Source: Ptychodera flava (Eukaryota; Hemichordata; Enteropneusta; Ptychoderidae). From it: DNA of 64,000 nucleotides. The stretch is taken from assembly GCF_041260155.1 (NCBI RefSeq), contig NW_027248277.1:4128501-4192500 (forward strand). The letters run 5' to 3'. Positions 44,091-55,039 of the stretch are shown here, piece after piece (the first letter of the stretch is position 1; every line of letters begins with the position of its first letter). A program made the position numbers and the translations under genes. The notes beneath the pieces were generated by a model that was not told where the DNA came from, searched no databases, and worked only from the letters and a program-made list of their open reading frames with translations.

Positions 44091-44275
44091 TGTGTGTATA
44101 CATTTGTTTGTTTGGTTGTTGTTATTTATTCAATGTTCTGTGATATTGTATGTTTATTTATCTATTTGTTTCTGTTTGTCTGTATGTTTGTTTGTTTATA
44201 TTTATTTATGTGTTTGTAGGTGTTTGTTTTTTTGTTTATTTATTTACTTGTTTGTACGCTTGTTTGTTCGTTTTT
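44091..44275. repeat. TGTT/TATT-rich low-complexity tract
   Basis: A long T/G-rich strand built from TGTTTGTTTATTTATT-like runs. The hydrophobic Cys/Leu/Phe frames over it are low-complexity artefacts. Confidence 0.85.
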
Positions 44276-44702
44276 CCCTGGCTTCCCTGTGGTTCTACAC
44301 TGGATATCGAAAATCAAGAGCTTTTCCAATTTAAAATCTGGTAGCTTCAGAGATTGTGCTTTCACCAAGCGCGAGCACCGTGGAGTTCTTGAAGCATGCG
44401 CAAATAGCATTGCGTGTGACCTTTTGGGGTTCAAATAAAGAGTTCAAAGTTCAGTCTGTTTTCTGCATCGTCTTGCATATCACGCTCGAGTCGAGCCGAG
44501 GACCTCCAAGATACATCTCGTATAATCAACCATGGCGTGGCATATCTCGAAAACTTCAACTTTATCAAGGGCAGTCATGATAGACTCACTCTTTGATAGG
44601 GTAAGTACGGCAGTTCTGAAGACATGTTAGCAAGATTCCAAGCGGTAGTAAATGAGGAATGGAGAGAGACTTCGAGAAACTTGTTTACACATGAGGGTTA
44701 AT

Positions 44703-45245
44703 GCACGGTCCCTCCACAAAAAGGAGGGACTGTGGTTAATGTTACTTGTAGGACTTGAAAGAGACCGACGATTCACTTGCATCTCCATGTAGACAAAATA
44801 CATTTCTCGTCATGCTTTTGGAAAACAGAAATAACCAACCATGGCCATGGGGTGCCAAAATAACTGTAGTTACAATTGGGTAACGGAGGAAAGGCCCGAT
44901 CGATCGATGACTTGGCAGTTCTTCTCTTCGACAGAAACACCTTTTGCCCAGGCATGGCACGGTCCCTCCTTGCTGCGAATCCGTAGCCTCTGCCACTCGG
45001 GTAGCTTGGTCATGAGTGGCAGGGCTCGTTTTCGCAGCAAGGTCCCTCCACAAACGGTCAAGAAGCGCTTTTGTTCAAATGTGCTAATCACCTACACAGT
45101 TGCAACAGTCCGCGTTGCGGTGGACCACGGTTTTGTGGAGGGACCGTGGCCCAGGCCTTATCTCTCACTGGTATGGGGTTTGGTAGATCTGCGTACGATG
45201 CTGTGTGTTCCCGGTGTAACGTCGGAACACACAGCATCATACCCA
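44703..45245. mobile_element. Hairpin/MITE cluster with CACGGTCCCTCCAC ends
   Basis: CACGGTCCCTCCACAAAA (44704) and its reverse complement TTTTGTGGAGGGACCGTG (45131-45148) bound a roughly 450-bp unit; an identical motif occurs at 31668. Inside, CCTTGCTGCGAA and TTCGCAGCAAGG form a further stem (44965-45050). Immediately to the right, GATGCTGTGTGTTCC and GGAACACACAGCATC (45198-45238) form another perfect stem. No coding sequence. Confidence 0.65.
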
Positions 45246-45289
45246 GGGCTAGGGGTTGGGTGGGGTACAGTAACCATGCTGCACAGCCT

Positions 45290-45377
45290 GCAGCACTGTA
45301 GCTCGAGGTTTTGCTTGGGCATTTAGGTATAGGATGGCAAACATATACCAAGGCAAAACCTCGAGCTACAGTACTGC
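45290..45377. repeat. Hairpin of the AGCTCGAGGTTTTGC family
   Basis: Arms GCAGCACTGTAGCTCGAGGT and, reversed, GCAGTACTGTAGCTCGAGGT extend to about 35 bp around a short loop. The arm matches hairpin 2 at 41944-42052, so both belong to one small foldback family. Confidence 0.8.
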
Positions 45378-45397
45378 ACCTAGGGTTTGGTGTTATG

Positions 45398-46007
45398 GGG
45401 TCCAGACACTTCGCACCAAAACCAGTTCGCCCCACACAACTTCGTCCCAAAACCATTTCGTACCAAAACCACCTCGTCCCAAGTACTACTTCGCCCAACC
45501 CCACTTCGCCCCCAAGTACCACATCGTACTAAAACCACTTCGCCCAAAGTATAGTACCGTCAACTCGTCCTGAAACAACGATGTTACGACGTATCATAAG
45601 GTTGTTTTTACCTACAACTTGGAAGCATTAATGTGTTAGGACATTTTGGCTACCACGAACCATTTATTGTTGCATCATGGTTGCATGAAACTATAAACGA
45701 TAGAATAAGAAAATGGAAACACGCAAATGCTACAACTCGTGCCTTGCGCGGAATTGCACGATGTCAATTTCGCGAAATGCGTACACTTTCAAGATTTCAG
45801 TCCCAGGATGACAGAAGAAAGGTGGTTATTTTCAAGCTTTACCAGTTTAGCGATAAGTTTCGGGCAAAGTGGTTTGGGGACATGACTTTGGGGCGAAGTG
45901 GTTTTGGTACGAGGTTGTTTTTGGTGCGAAGTGGTTTTGGTGCGAAATGGTATGGGACGAGATGGTACGGTGCGAAAGTGGTTTTGGTGCGAAGTGTCTG
46001 GGAACCT
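45398..46007. mobile_element. hAT-like MITE with iterated subterminal repeats
   Basis: Inverted ends TCCAGACACTTCGCACCAAA and, reversed on the right, CCCAGACACTTCGCACCAAA. Each end carries several degenerate copies of CTTCGCACCAAAACCA (45405-45555 and 45870-46000) in inverted orientation. GTGTTAT flanks both sides (45390-45396, 46010-46016), compatible with an 8-bp hAT-type duplication (GTGTTATG and GTGTTATT). About 600 bp, no transposase. Confidence 0.75.
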
Positions 46008-47258
46008 GGTGTTATTACTGGCTGTGCTTGTAGTGGGATGCACAGCCGGTAACACATGTGCAGTCCTGCCTCGCAGGGATGATTTGGGGAGGGGGGTTGG
46101 TGCTTTGACCAGGAAGTTACAGAAATGAATGAAAACACTGAAAGTGGCAGACGTTTGATATTCAGAATCAAGAATTAGATAAAGGCTACAACCAATGAAA
46201 AGTGGAATATTTGTGTTTTTATGTGCATTTTTTGGTGAAAACTTCACAGAATTTGATCACTTTGAAATTGGGTATATAGATTCCTTAGGATGATGTCAGA
46301 TTTGTTCAAACTCTGATGAAATAAACAGAATTGTACATTGCCAGTTTCAGTAGAAAAGACCCCGCTTGTCTCATTGCATACACAGGTTCCTGGGGTAGAT
46401 GGAAGTTATTAGTGTTGTTGAATTTTGTGATAAAATATGCAATATTTCGGCCTAATTATTGGCATTTTTTGGTAAAAACACTTCTTCTTTCCATATGTTG
46501 GTCTAAAACCATTTACAATTATGATTTACCACTATAGTTAAACTTTTAGTGTTCATGGTAACACTAGTAGGTTTTATTTTTACCGTTTTTGCGGAAAATG
46601 CAGACAATATTTTGCATATTAATGAAAGAAAAATGCCGTCATTTGCGATCAGCGCTATTTTGCTATCTTTGGAGTTCAAATACAGCAGATAGGGTTGTTC
46701 TATGTTCATTCTATTGTGAAATTATACCTGAAAACACATATAATTGACTCATTTGTATATATAATCATAGTGTTTGAAAAATTATCGTCCTAAATTGTCA
46801 GCTTTTAATATTAGTTGTTCATGTTCATCACCAATTCAAAAGCTGATGTGTATAAAAATAACACAGCAAAACTCTATCAGAAGTTTGGTCACATCTGTTT
46901 TCTGTTTGATGAAATCTGACGCTAGATTGCGCTAGCGGAGTAGACTAAACACTTTAATGTTATGACAACTGACTCAATAAGTACTTGGGTTTATTTGTGG
47001 TGGAACTTAAAGGGCCAGTAATGCTAACTTTTGATGATTTTTTTCTATATTTTTATTTTTAATGTCAAAGATAATTTCTTGTTTTACTCCCTAAAGAATA
47101 CAGCATTCAACTTGTCGGCTCAGCCTGTACGTGTGTAAACTGTGTTGTTATTGTTAGCAGTTGAATTCTGGTCTGGACTCAAATTCAAACGTAAACAATA
47201 ACAATGCTGTTTACACATATAGATGCCATGTTCACAGATAATGAGTGTTTGAACATTC
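46008..47258. other. Intergenic DNA with transposon end fragments; no gene
   Basis: At 47008 TTAAAGGGCCAGTAATGCTA resembles the terminus of the element at 22969-26050 and probably marks one end of a related copy. Otherwise AT-rich with no supported gene. Confidence 0.45.
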
Positions 47259-47541
47259 TTAACCCTTTTCCTGCCAGACAGTATTAAGACTATTACTTCC
47301 CCATCAGCCAAGTCAGTAAAAAGCTGTATTGAGCCCAAATATGACGTATTTTCACCCGCTTGGCTTGGTATGTTATAGCATCTTTAGTCCAAAAAAATCA
47401 AGTTTACAGTATTTATGTTTTCAACAGCCTTCAAATGTACAGTATTATGTTAAAATACACCATATGGAATATGTTGTGTTTCATTAATTTTAACCATCTT
47501 GACCTGGTGGTGAAATATGGACTTGGCAGGAAAAGGGTTAA
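47259..47541. mobile_element. piggyBac-like MITE, 283 bp (TTAA-flanked)
   Basis: TTAA (47259-47262) then CCCTTTTCCTGCCA, and TGGCAGGAAAAGGG then TTAA (47538-47541): 14-bp perfect inverted ends inside TTAA duplications. No coding capacity. It sits about 260 bp upstream of the zinc-finger exon. The terminus differs from the 5249-6371 element, so it is a separate family. Confidence 0.85.
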
Positions 47542-47797
47542 TTAGAAGTAGGATAATGACTTGATATTGACAACACACCCACAATGCTTTGCATGTTCTG
47601 GTGCGAACATTTTCTTCAAACATTTCCAATTCTTACTGTTCTTTTCAAGTTGAACCTTAATTTTACACAATTTTGACAAAATTGATTTGGATCTACAATT
47701 CAGATGACAAGCCATGAATACTTCATCTTGTTTTACATGCACAGTATCTCAATCAAGTACAAGTTCTATTCAAATCTATTGTTCTAACTTTTTCCAG

Positions 47798-49696
47798 GGT
47801 GAAGAATTAATGGAAAAGCTTGGATGTCAGGTGTTTCTCCTGGTCTCAGAAGATGGAATCTGTTCCAGTTTTATGGGAAGTGAATTCTTCATTAAAGATT
47901 TCTGCTCATCTGGACTTAAAATAAAACCACGGGATATTCCCAGAATGAGGAAAAATATTCAGACACAACCAAACTTTTGGATTGCAGAAGACAATGGATG
48001 TAGTCAACAAATATTGTACAGAAGTAAACAACAAGAAACAGACAGCAATATTCAAAATAACCAATCTGTAAAATGTGAGATGGTACAGACATCCCATTGC
48101 TTGTATGATACAATCTCCATGACAACTGTTAATGAAAAAGTTAGAATGGGTGAATGCCTTGCAACCAATGATATTTACAGTGCCATGGTAGCTGACTTGA
48201 CAAGAAAAGTGTCCAACAACAAACACACAAAACAGCAGTATGTCTCTGAATCAGATGTTGCAACTCTTGATGAAGAGGAAAGGACAACAATTGTTTCCAT
48301 GGAAACTGATGCAAATTGGGAGAATTCTGACACGGAAACAATATCAGATGTGAATGATGAAGCAATAAGCACTGCAAGTGGGAATAGAAGTGATGTAGCT
48401 TTGTTGCCATGCAACCAGAGTGATGATGAAGAAAGTGGTAAGATTCCCCTTGATAATGATGTTGGAAAGGCCTTTGAAAACGTTGAAATAATGACAAAGG
48501 AAGTAAACTTTGCAGCACAAGAGGGCACTGTTCAAAAACCAGACATGTCAAAGAAGAGTAACATGACACCAAAACAGAGGACGAAGGCGAAAAAGACCAG
48601 AAAGAAAAAGAATTTGAGTAGCAAGGAAAAACACAGGAAAAATACTGGAGTAGTTCCTGGGCGGAGACGTCATACCCGTCCAAAGATAACTTCAGAAAAA
48701 GATCTTGAACATCACAGAGAAAAAGTAAACAAAATTTTCACAGATGCTTACAATAATGCAGTATATTTATGTGAAAGATGTGGATTGTCGTTTAAGAGTT
48801 CCAGCAAATTAGAAGTTCACGGACAGAGAGCAGCTTGCTCTGAAAGGAAATGTCGATTTTGTGGAAAGAAGTTTCCATACAGAGAGTGGCAAGAACATTT
48901 GCTGAATCATCATGTGACAGAGTTAATTGTCTATGGGTGCCATGTCTGTGAAAAACAGTTCTTGCATCGTTCAACGTTTCATGATCATTTGAAGGGTCAT
49001 GAAGTGGATGGAAATGTTTTCACTTGCAAAACATGTGGAGCCACATATAGATCGTTGCCGTCTTTACGAGACCACAAAGTGAGACATGTCCGTTCAGAAT
49101 TAAAGTGCAACTACTGTGAATATACGACTTTTACAAAATATCAACTTAATGTTCACATGAAACGACATAGTGACAGTGAAGCATATGACTGTAAATTCTG
49201 TGGTAAGCATTTGGTCAGTTCTACTTCTCTGAACACCCACATCCAACGATTTCACATTCAGTCTAAACATCAGTGTACAGATTGCAAGAAGGAGTTTGCA
49301 TTTCAAAGGAACTTAAGTGAACACATAGCACGACATCATCAGGACAACATCAATCGTTTCATCTGTGAAAAGTGCGGTAAAGGTTTTCACACTAAGACAC
49401 TACTTCATGGACACTTGCGACAAACACATAGTGAACGCCCTGTACAGTGTGAGGTCTGCGGGAAACAATTTAAACACCGCTCAAAGCTTTTGGTGCACTC
49501 ACGAATTCATAACAAAGACATGTATCAATCACACCAGTGTGAACTTTGCCCCAGAAAGTTCTTAAGTAGGTCAAAGGTTAAAGTGCACATGATATCAGCC
49601 CATTCTGATGAAAGACCTCATCAGTGTGAGCTGTGTGGGTATTCCTGTAAACTTAAAGGTAACTTGACAAAACACATGAAAGTACACAACAGATAG
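47798..49696 (+). CDS. C2H2 zinc-finger protein, 11 fingers (terminal exon)
   Basis: The exon starts after the strong branch/acceptor TTCTAACTTTTTCCAG (ends 47797) and stays open to TAG at 49694; the frame is also open back to an ATG at 47714, but those codons look intronic. 5' exons were not found, so the start is partial. The N-terminus (EELMEKLGCQVFLLVSEDG, FIKDFCSSGLKIKPRD) is an unrecognised small domain. Then comes an acidic, Ser/Thr-rich linker and a basic stretch (KQRTKAKKTRKKKN), a likely nuclear signal. From 48770 there are 11 fingers: the first is C2HC-like (CERCGLSFKSSSKLEVH then CS), the second has short spacing, and nine are regular C2H2 with HSERP- or SDERPHQ-type linkers. Predicted nuclear DNA-binding regulator, target unknown. 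No KRAB, BTB or SET domain is visible. Confidence 0.9.
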   Translation, partial: GEELMEKLGCQVFLLVSEDGICSSFMGSEFFIKDFCSSGLKIKPRDIPRMRKNIQTQPNFWIAEDNGCSQQILYRSKQQETDSNIQNNQSVKCEMVQTSHCLYDTISMTTVNEKVRMGECLATNDIYSAMVADLTRKVSNNKHTKQQYVSESDVATLDEEERTTIVSMETDANWENSDTETISDVNDEAISTASGNRSDVALLPCNQSDDEESGKIPLDNDVGKAFENVEIMTKEVNFAAQEGTVQKPDMSKKSNMTPKQRTKAKKTRKKKNLSSKEKHRKNTGVVPGRRRHTRPKITSEKDLEHHREKVNKIFTDAYNNAVYLCERCGLSFKSSSKLEVHGQRAACSERKCRFCGKKFPYREWQEHLLNHHVTELIVYGCHVCEKQFLHRSTFHDHLKGHEVDGNVFTCKTCGATYRSLPSLRDHKVRHVRSELKCNYCEYTTFTKYQLNVHMKRHSDSEAYDCKFCGKHLVSSTSLNTHIQRFHIQSKHQCTDCKKEFAFQRNLSEHIARHHQDNINRFICEKCGKGFHTKTLLHGHLRQTHSERPVQCEVCGKQFKHRSKLLVHSRIHNKDMYQSHQCELCPRKFLSRSKVKVHMISAHSDERPHQCELCGYSCKLKGNLTKHMKVHNR

Positions 49697-49790
49697 AGGG
49701 TCATGTCTTGCAGTTTAAACTTTGTAGCGGAAAGTTTGTGGGCATGTCAAAAGTCAAAGTGCACATAAGGTCAACCCATTCTAATGAATT
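49697..49790 (+). pseudogene. Decayed twelfth zinc finger in the 3' flank
   Basis: Twelve bases after the stop codon, another frame reads QFKLCSGKFVGMSKVKVHIR then STHSNE. This aligns with finger 10 (CELCPRKFLSRSKVKVHM then ISAHSDE), but the first Cys is lost and the frame is shifted by two. It is a finger left outside the coding region after a stop and frameshift. Confidence 0.75.
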
Positions 49791-49983
49791 GGTTGATCAT
49801 GAGACTACACAACCGTTAAAGGATCTTCCAACTTTGACCAAGTATAGCCATATTTTGCTGAATATTCAGGGTTATGACACTAAGTTAATGCACTCATACA
49901 TTTTGTGTTGAGTGACATTTTGCTGTTTTGATGAGTGTCACAGCAACGAGGCAAAATACAGACTCACCATGATGTATTTAAGA

Positions 49984-50140
49984 AATAAAGCACACCCAGC
50001 GACAGTATACCATTACATATATGCACAAGATATAGCTCGTGCATATATGAAGTGAACTGGTCAAAATTATATATAGCTTGTGCATATATGAAGTGAACTG
50101 GTCAAAATCAAGTGGTATACCTTTGCTGGGTGTGATTTAT
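49984..50140. mobile_element. Small hairpin MITE
   Basis: AAATAAAGCACACCCAGCGA with GTATACCA on the left is answered by TGGTATACCTTTGCTGGGTG with TGATTTATT on the right. Inside, a roughly 50-bp unit with GTGCATATATGAAGTGAACT occurs twice. Total about 155 bp. An AATAAA inside the left arm could serve as a polyadenylation signal for the zinc-finger gene; another lies near 50563. Confidence 0.75.
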
Positions 50141-51780
50141 TGCTATTTTATCATAACAGTATATTGAAATTCTGGCATGGAATGTCAAAAAACAGGATTT
50201 TTGTCCTTGATGAGAGCTCGCGTGCTCGCCAGGCGTGGTTCAATTCTTTTTGCGTCTCGACCAATCAGATCACTGCATTTGCGCCATCAATATACAGGTA
50301 TGATATAATACAAAATATTGAAGATATTTCACATTGTAAACCCTTGTATTATACATGGAGGTTGACCTCATTTCTTGTATTCGTATGATATGTGTAGCAA
50401 AATACAAGTGTGTTACTTTTGATATTATTTGGCAATAGGGCCATACCATTTTATTTGAGGGGTTGTACCCTTTCAATGAGAGTATTTCAACATGTTTATC
50501 AAGAGATGTTTCCACAATATGAAGGATACTCAATGTATTTACTCTTTGCAGTGGGAATAAAGTGAAGAATTGAAAGGCAAAATGGTGCTTTCTGTTTGAA
50601 AAATACTTAAGCCTTCACAAGAGGTATGTGTAGTGAAAGTTTGAAATTGTTGAGTGTTTTTGTTATGTTTTCATAAGCTGCATATTTTGTATGCTATAGC
50701 TTGATGTTTAAATAGGATTCTAAACTTGTTTGACATCACCGTGCGAACGTCATTGAAAACCAGTATTTGTTTCCATACATGACCTTGGAGAATTAGCAAA
50801 TGACGTTCATGTTTATTCTAACTTTGATACAAAGTTCTGTGCTGTCTTTCCCGCCGTTTTGGGAAATGAAAGCGAGGTTTTCCACGTTTGGCTTACCGCT
50901 CGTTTTTTCCATGTAACTTGAGGAGTTCAGGATCCTCTCTCCAATGTTTTCAGTAAATAGTTACATGTTTATTGCTAACTATTTCGAGTCCGGCTGTCTT
51001 CTGACGTCCGATATGAAAGAACCTGCCCCCCCCCCCCAACAGTATGTGGTCTGTCAAAAATTGAGGCAAACTCAAAGTAATTTAATGTTTTTCATTTCAT
51101 GTGTTTTGTTTTTTTAGCCTCATAAAGTAATATTTCCATTGCATCTATGAATGCATTCAGTGTATGACCAAGAATATTGTGTTCTTTGATGTTTGCTTGA
51201 ATCGCTACATGTAATTTGAATTTATTATCTCAGAAAGAAAATCAGGAGAGTTTCATCCTGTGTGTTTTATCAAAATAGTCAAAATGTAGTCAACCATGGA
51301 TTGTGTTTTGGAAGTTAGAAGTGTGAGGAAGTCTAGCTCTCCATCTCCATAAAGATGATTTGAAATAAACAAAATGATAATGCTATCTTTTTTACACATT
51401 TGTATGATGATACTGATTTAGCAAATATAAACAACACAACAACAATAACAACAAATAATTGTAGTGTATTTACTAAACCATAAAAGACAACAAATGAGGC
51501 TGTTTCAAATGTTATCATGAACAACTCATATAACCCTATGTTTCCTGTGTCTTTGATTATATCACTCAGAAAACGATGAACTCACAAACCAATCAGTCAG
51601 CTGACCATATCTACACATTATATTACCGTTCCCTGTCAGTTGCATTTTAATTGGTCAAGCTAAACCATGTGACTGATCATAAATACACCACAATGGTGTT
51701 CCATTGTCTTTCACGTGGGAAGTTTTCATAAATTTGATGGTTTTCATGGATTCGTTGATAATATAATGGAAATAACAGAC
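50141..51780. other. Intergenic DNA; no gene
   Basis: AT-rich sequence with a C-run near 51027. No supported frame, RNA or bounded repeat. Confidence 0.45.
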
Positions 51781-52165
51781 GTTGCCGTGACCATTAATGT
51801 TTATTTACGGTCAAGGGCAAGCGGAAAGCCAAAAATTAACAGGCTTGTTGGCAAGCCTCGCCCGTTAATAATAAACGTTAATGGTCAGGGTGATGCTCTT
51901 AATTTCTATAATCAACAGGGATTTAAGCCTTTGATTCATTATTAGGTCTGATAAGTGTATTCTTTTTCAGGGCTAATCAAACCACAGAGAGTTAATTTTT
52001 GGCTTTTCTCTTGCTCTTGCCCATAAATAAACGTTAATGGTCAGGTGACACCTTTTATTTCTAAAATCAAAAGGGATAAAACCTTTGATTCAGCATTTCA
52101 ATATGTCAAGTTTTTTAAGTGTAGTCTTTGTCAGCGCTAATCAAACCACAGAGATGGTCACTCAA
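51781..52165. repeat. Direct and inverted repeat cluster with ATAAACGTTAATGGTCAG
   Basis: ATAAACGTTAATGGTCAG occurs at 51871 and 52027 in direct orientation, followed in both by TTTGATTCA and then by GCTAATCAAACCACAGAGA. The inverted form TGACCATTAATGTTTAT lies at 51788, with further inverted GCAAGCGGAAAGCCAAAAAT and TTTTTGGCTTTTC. This looks like a foldback element partly duplicated at 155-160 bp spacing. Confidence 0.65.
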
Positions 52166-55035
52166 AGACCAGTATCAGAGTACATTCATTAGTCTTCTGT
52201 GCAGTTTTATCCAAGACTGTAAAATACTGGGTCCACATCAAGTCATAACAATCCTAGGGGTACTTTTATGAACTATGGGAGGACCCCCTAAGACGTGAGA
52301 AATCCACATTGTTTTTTATTTGGCAATAGTGGTCTCGATCATGGTGTGCAGTTTTACCAAGCAGCAATATACACATTAGTCCATGGAACTATAAATTATA
52401 AATTCACTGTAAAGAGGAAATTGTATTTTATGGTTCCTAGATCCAGACTTCTGACTGCTAGTTATACCTCAGGGGATAAGGCACTATTAGTCATACAAAT
52501 TTATGATTATTAACACAGTAGATAAAAATTTAGTATTTCTGTCATTATTGCATACTTACAAAGGAGCCCTACTGTACTCAAATCCTGAATAATCAGTTTT
52601 TATACCAAATTCACACATTTGTAGTAACAGACCTTGTTATTTACATATTTATGATAATGAACAATTTTGCTAAAAATTTACTCATATTTCTGTCGCTATT
52701 GCATACTTGCAAAAGTACCCAACAGCACTGAAATCCTAAATGATGATCAGCATGTATGCCATATTGCCTAAATTGTATTGTAGCAGACCCTGAGAAATAC
52801 AGTCAATATAATTACACCTGTAGCATTGTGGTCACAATATTCCCTTGGACTGAAAATCTGTTGCTTGAGGGCGCTGTCTACACTCTCCTTTGTAAGGGAA
52901 GGGAGTGTAGAGAGTGCCGTTGAGTGACTGATGGATCTTTCAGTTTAATACGCCTTCTGTACTCCCTTTAAATAAACAATATTATCAACTGTATTCATAC
53001 TCATAAATTTATTGACTTTTTACACTTTCTATGACTCCTTATCCCCCTGTGCTTGTTCTCAACCATCTCATACCAAAGACACTTGTCAAAATATATTATT
53101 TGAATTTACCGTTTCTCTGTACAATGAACTTTTTTGAGGGTTATGGGAGTTTTATATCGTTTTACAAAATTTTATCAATGTAGAGTTTGTGTTTTATAAA
53201 AGTTTCAAAAGACAAATATTTTCTTTTTTCCCAAGAATTACTTCAGTTATCAAGAACCTCAAAAAAGTCAAAACGTATAATCCTTTTAGTCATTGACAAT
53301 TTTCAGTGTAAAACTTAAAGTTCATTTATTTACGATGCTTATTTATTTATTTATTCATTCAGTCATTCATGTAATCATTACTTTATTTCCTTTAAGGTTA
53401 TTTTGCTGGGATTCAGTGATTAAAAAAAAACTGCCATGAAGCATGATTTTATTTAAAAATACACAATCCTTGGGATTTTATGTAAGTTTGAATGAGACTT
53501 TCTTCATTTTCAATTTTTATCTTTCATTAGATTTATATTTCATATTTTGACTTTGCTGTAACTGGCTACCTATTGGCACTGTTACCAAGAATGAAATAAA
53601 ATAAATTACATATGATATTGTCATTCAGCAATAATATTCCTTAAAATTCCGTCAGAATTGTTAATTGATCATTATACATAGGTATTCTTACCAAAGTCGA
53701 GCATTACAGATGGCAACAATCAGTAAAGAGCAGGATTCTCTTTTGATGGTCTGTAAAATGTGAAATCTCTTGGGACAGCCTAAAAGTGATCACTACCGCT
53801 ATATATAAGTGGTTGTTCTGCATAATTGATCGGCAAGACAGGTTTGACAGTGAATGAAACATGAGAAATCACCACAGACACAATTTGCAAACGTAATAGA
53901 CCAGTACTAAAATCATGTCAATAAAATATACACAGGTCACTAAACAATCTTACATCATTCTACTAAGAAATGTGGCAGATTTCTACAGCTTAAACACATA
54001 CCTGTAATACTACCGGGTACACAAGCCAAAGTAAAGTTTTAGGTTTTATTAAAAATTCATACTAGAAATACCTCAAACGTTGAGAATGTATGAGTTTTGC
54101 TAATGTCATGAAGAAACAAGAATTTTCTGTCCTTAAAACAATTAAATTTTGTGTAAAGTATTTATTGCATCACTATCTCAAATGATTGCTGTGGTGAGAA
54201 GTCAACTTTTTACCAATAATGCATTTTAATATTCTGTGGTTTGCCCCTGAAGACGAGGCAATATTCAGCAGTGAAAATGGCTGATACAGAACATTGTTAA
54301 CCACGCCGTGAAAGTAACTTTCTCGTTTGCATTGTTCCTCTTCTGTACTCATACACATGTATACACAATACATAGTATTACACAAAATCATAAGAAAAAT
54401 CCAGCAAATGAGAAATATATCTATACTAGTGATATCATTTTTAATATTTACATACTGGAAACATATATACTGGTCACTTTTACAAAAATTTGAATAAAAA
54501 AATTTAAACTTGCAATGCAAAATTGTAACTAAAATAATATGGAGTTGTTTGTTCATCAGTCATGTCCCAGGACGATTATTTCACGGAGTTGACAATACAA
54601 GTCAGACATTCCTTTCCATACAGCAGTATTGCTTTGGCACATTTAACACCGATTATTGAGCAACTGTAGCATCACATGTATGTTTGAAGGCAGAGTATTT
54701 TGGAACTGTCAGAAACTGTCTAGAGCAAAATGCTATCTACCGTACAAGAATTTATATTGATGGTATCACACTCCTGTACCAGCCACATCCAAATATAAAT
54801 TTAGGTGCTGTACATGATGAACTACACCAATGGAATAAAATGAAATCACCTTTGAAATGATAAGACAGAGAGAGAGATATGGATGTGGCTATTGCTATCA
54901 CATGAAGCGCTGCTACCCAGTATATTCTAAACTAATTCTGTCTGGAAAAATATATGTCTGTAAGACAGACAGGTCCATATCAAGATAACCGATTTAACCA
55001 TTTCACTATTGCGTATTTATGTTTGATTTAGGGTA
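52166..55035. other. Intergenic DNA; no gene; one short stem
   Basis: Near 52867-52915 GGCGCTGTCTACACTCTCCT and its complement GGGAGTGTAGAGAGTGCC form an imperfect hairpin. Otherwise AT-rich; the longest frame (54173-54556, minus) has no domain and low-complexity hydrophobic composition. Confidence 0.45.
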
Positions 55036-55039
55036 AGCA

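Noticed and set aside
44092..44344. Hydrophobic membrane-protein-like frames
   Set aside because: T/G-rich low-complexity DNA yields Phe/Leu/Cys/Val codons in several frames at once.
45088..45573. Frames with repeated KPLRPK or TKTTS motifs
   Set aside because: They are translations of the CTTCGCACCAAAACCA subterminal repeats of a MITE.
48141..48683. 180-codon minus-strand frame opposite the zinc-finger exon
   Set aside because: Antisense shadow of the Ser/Asp-rich linker; no domain.
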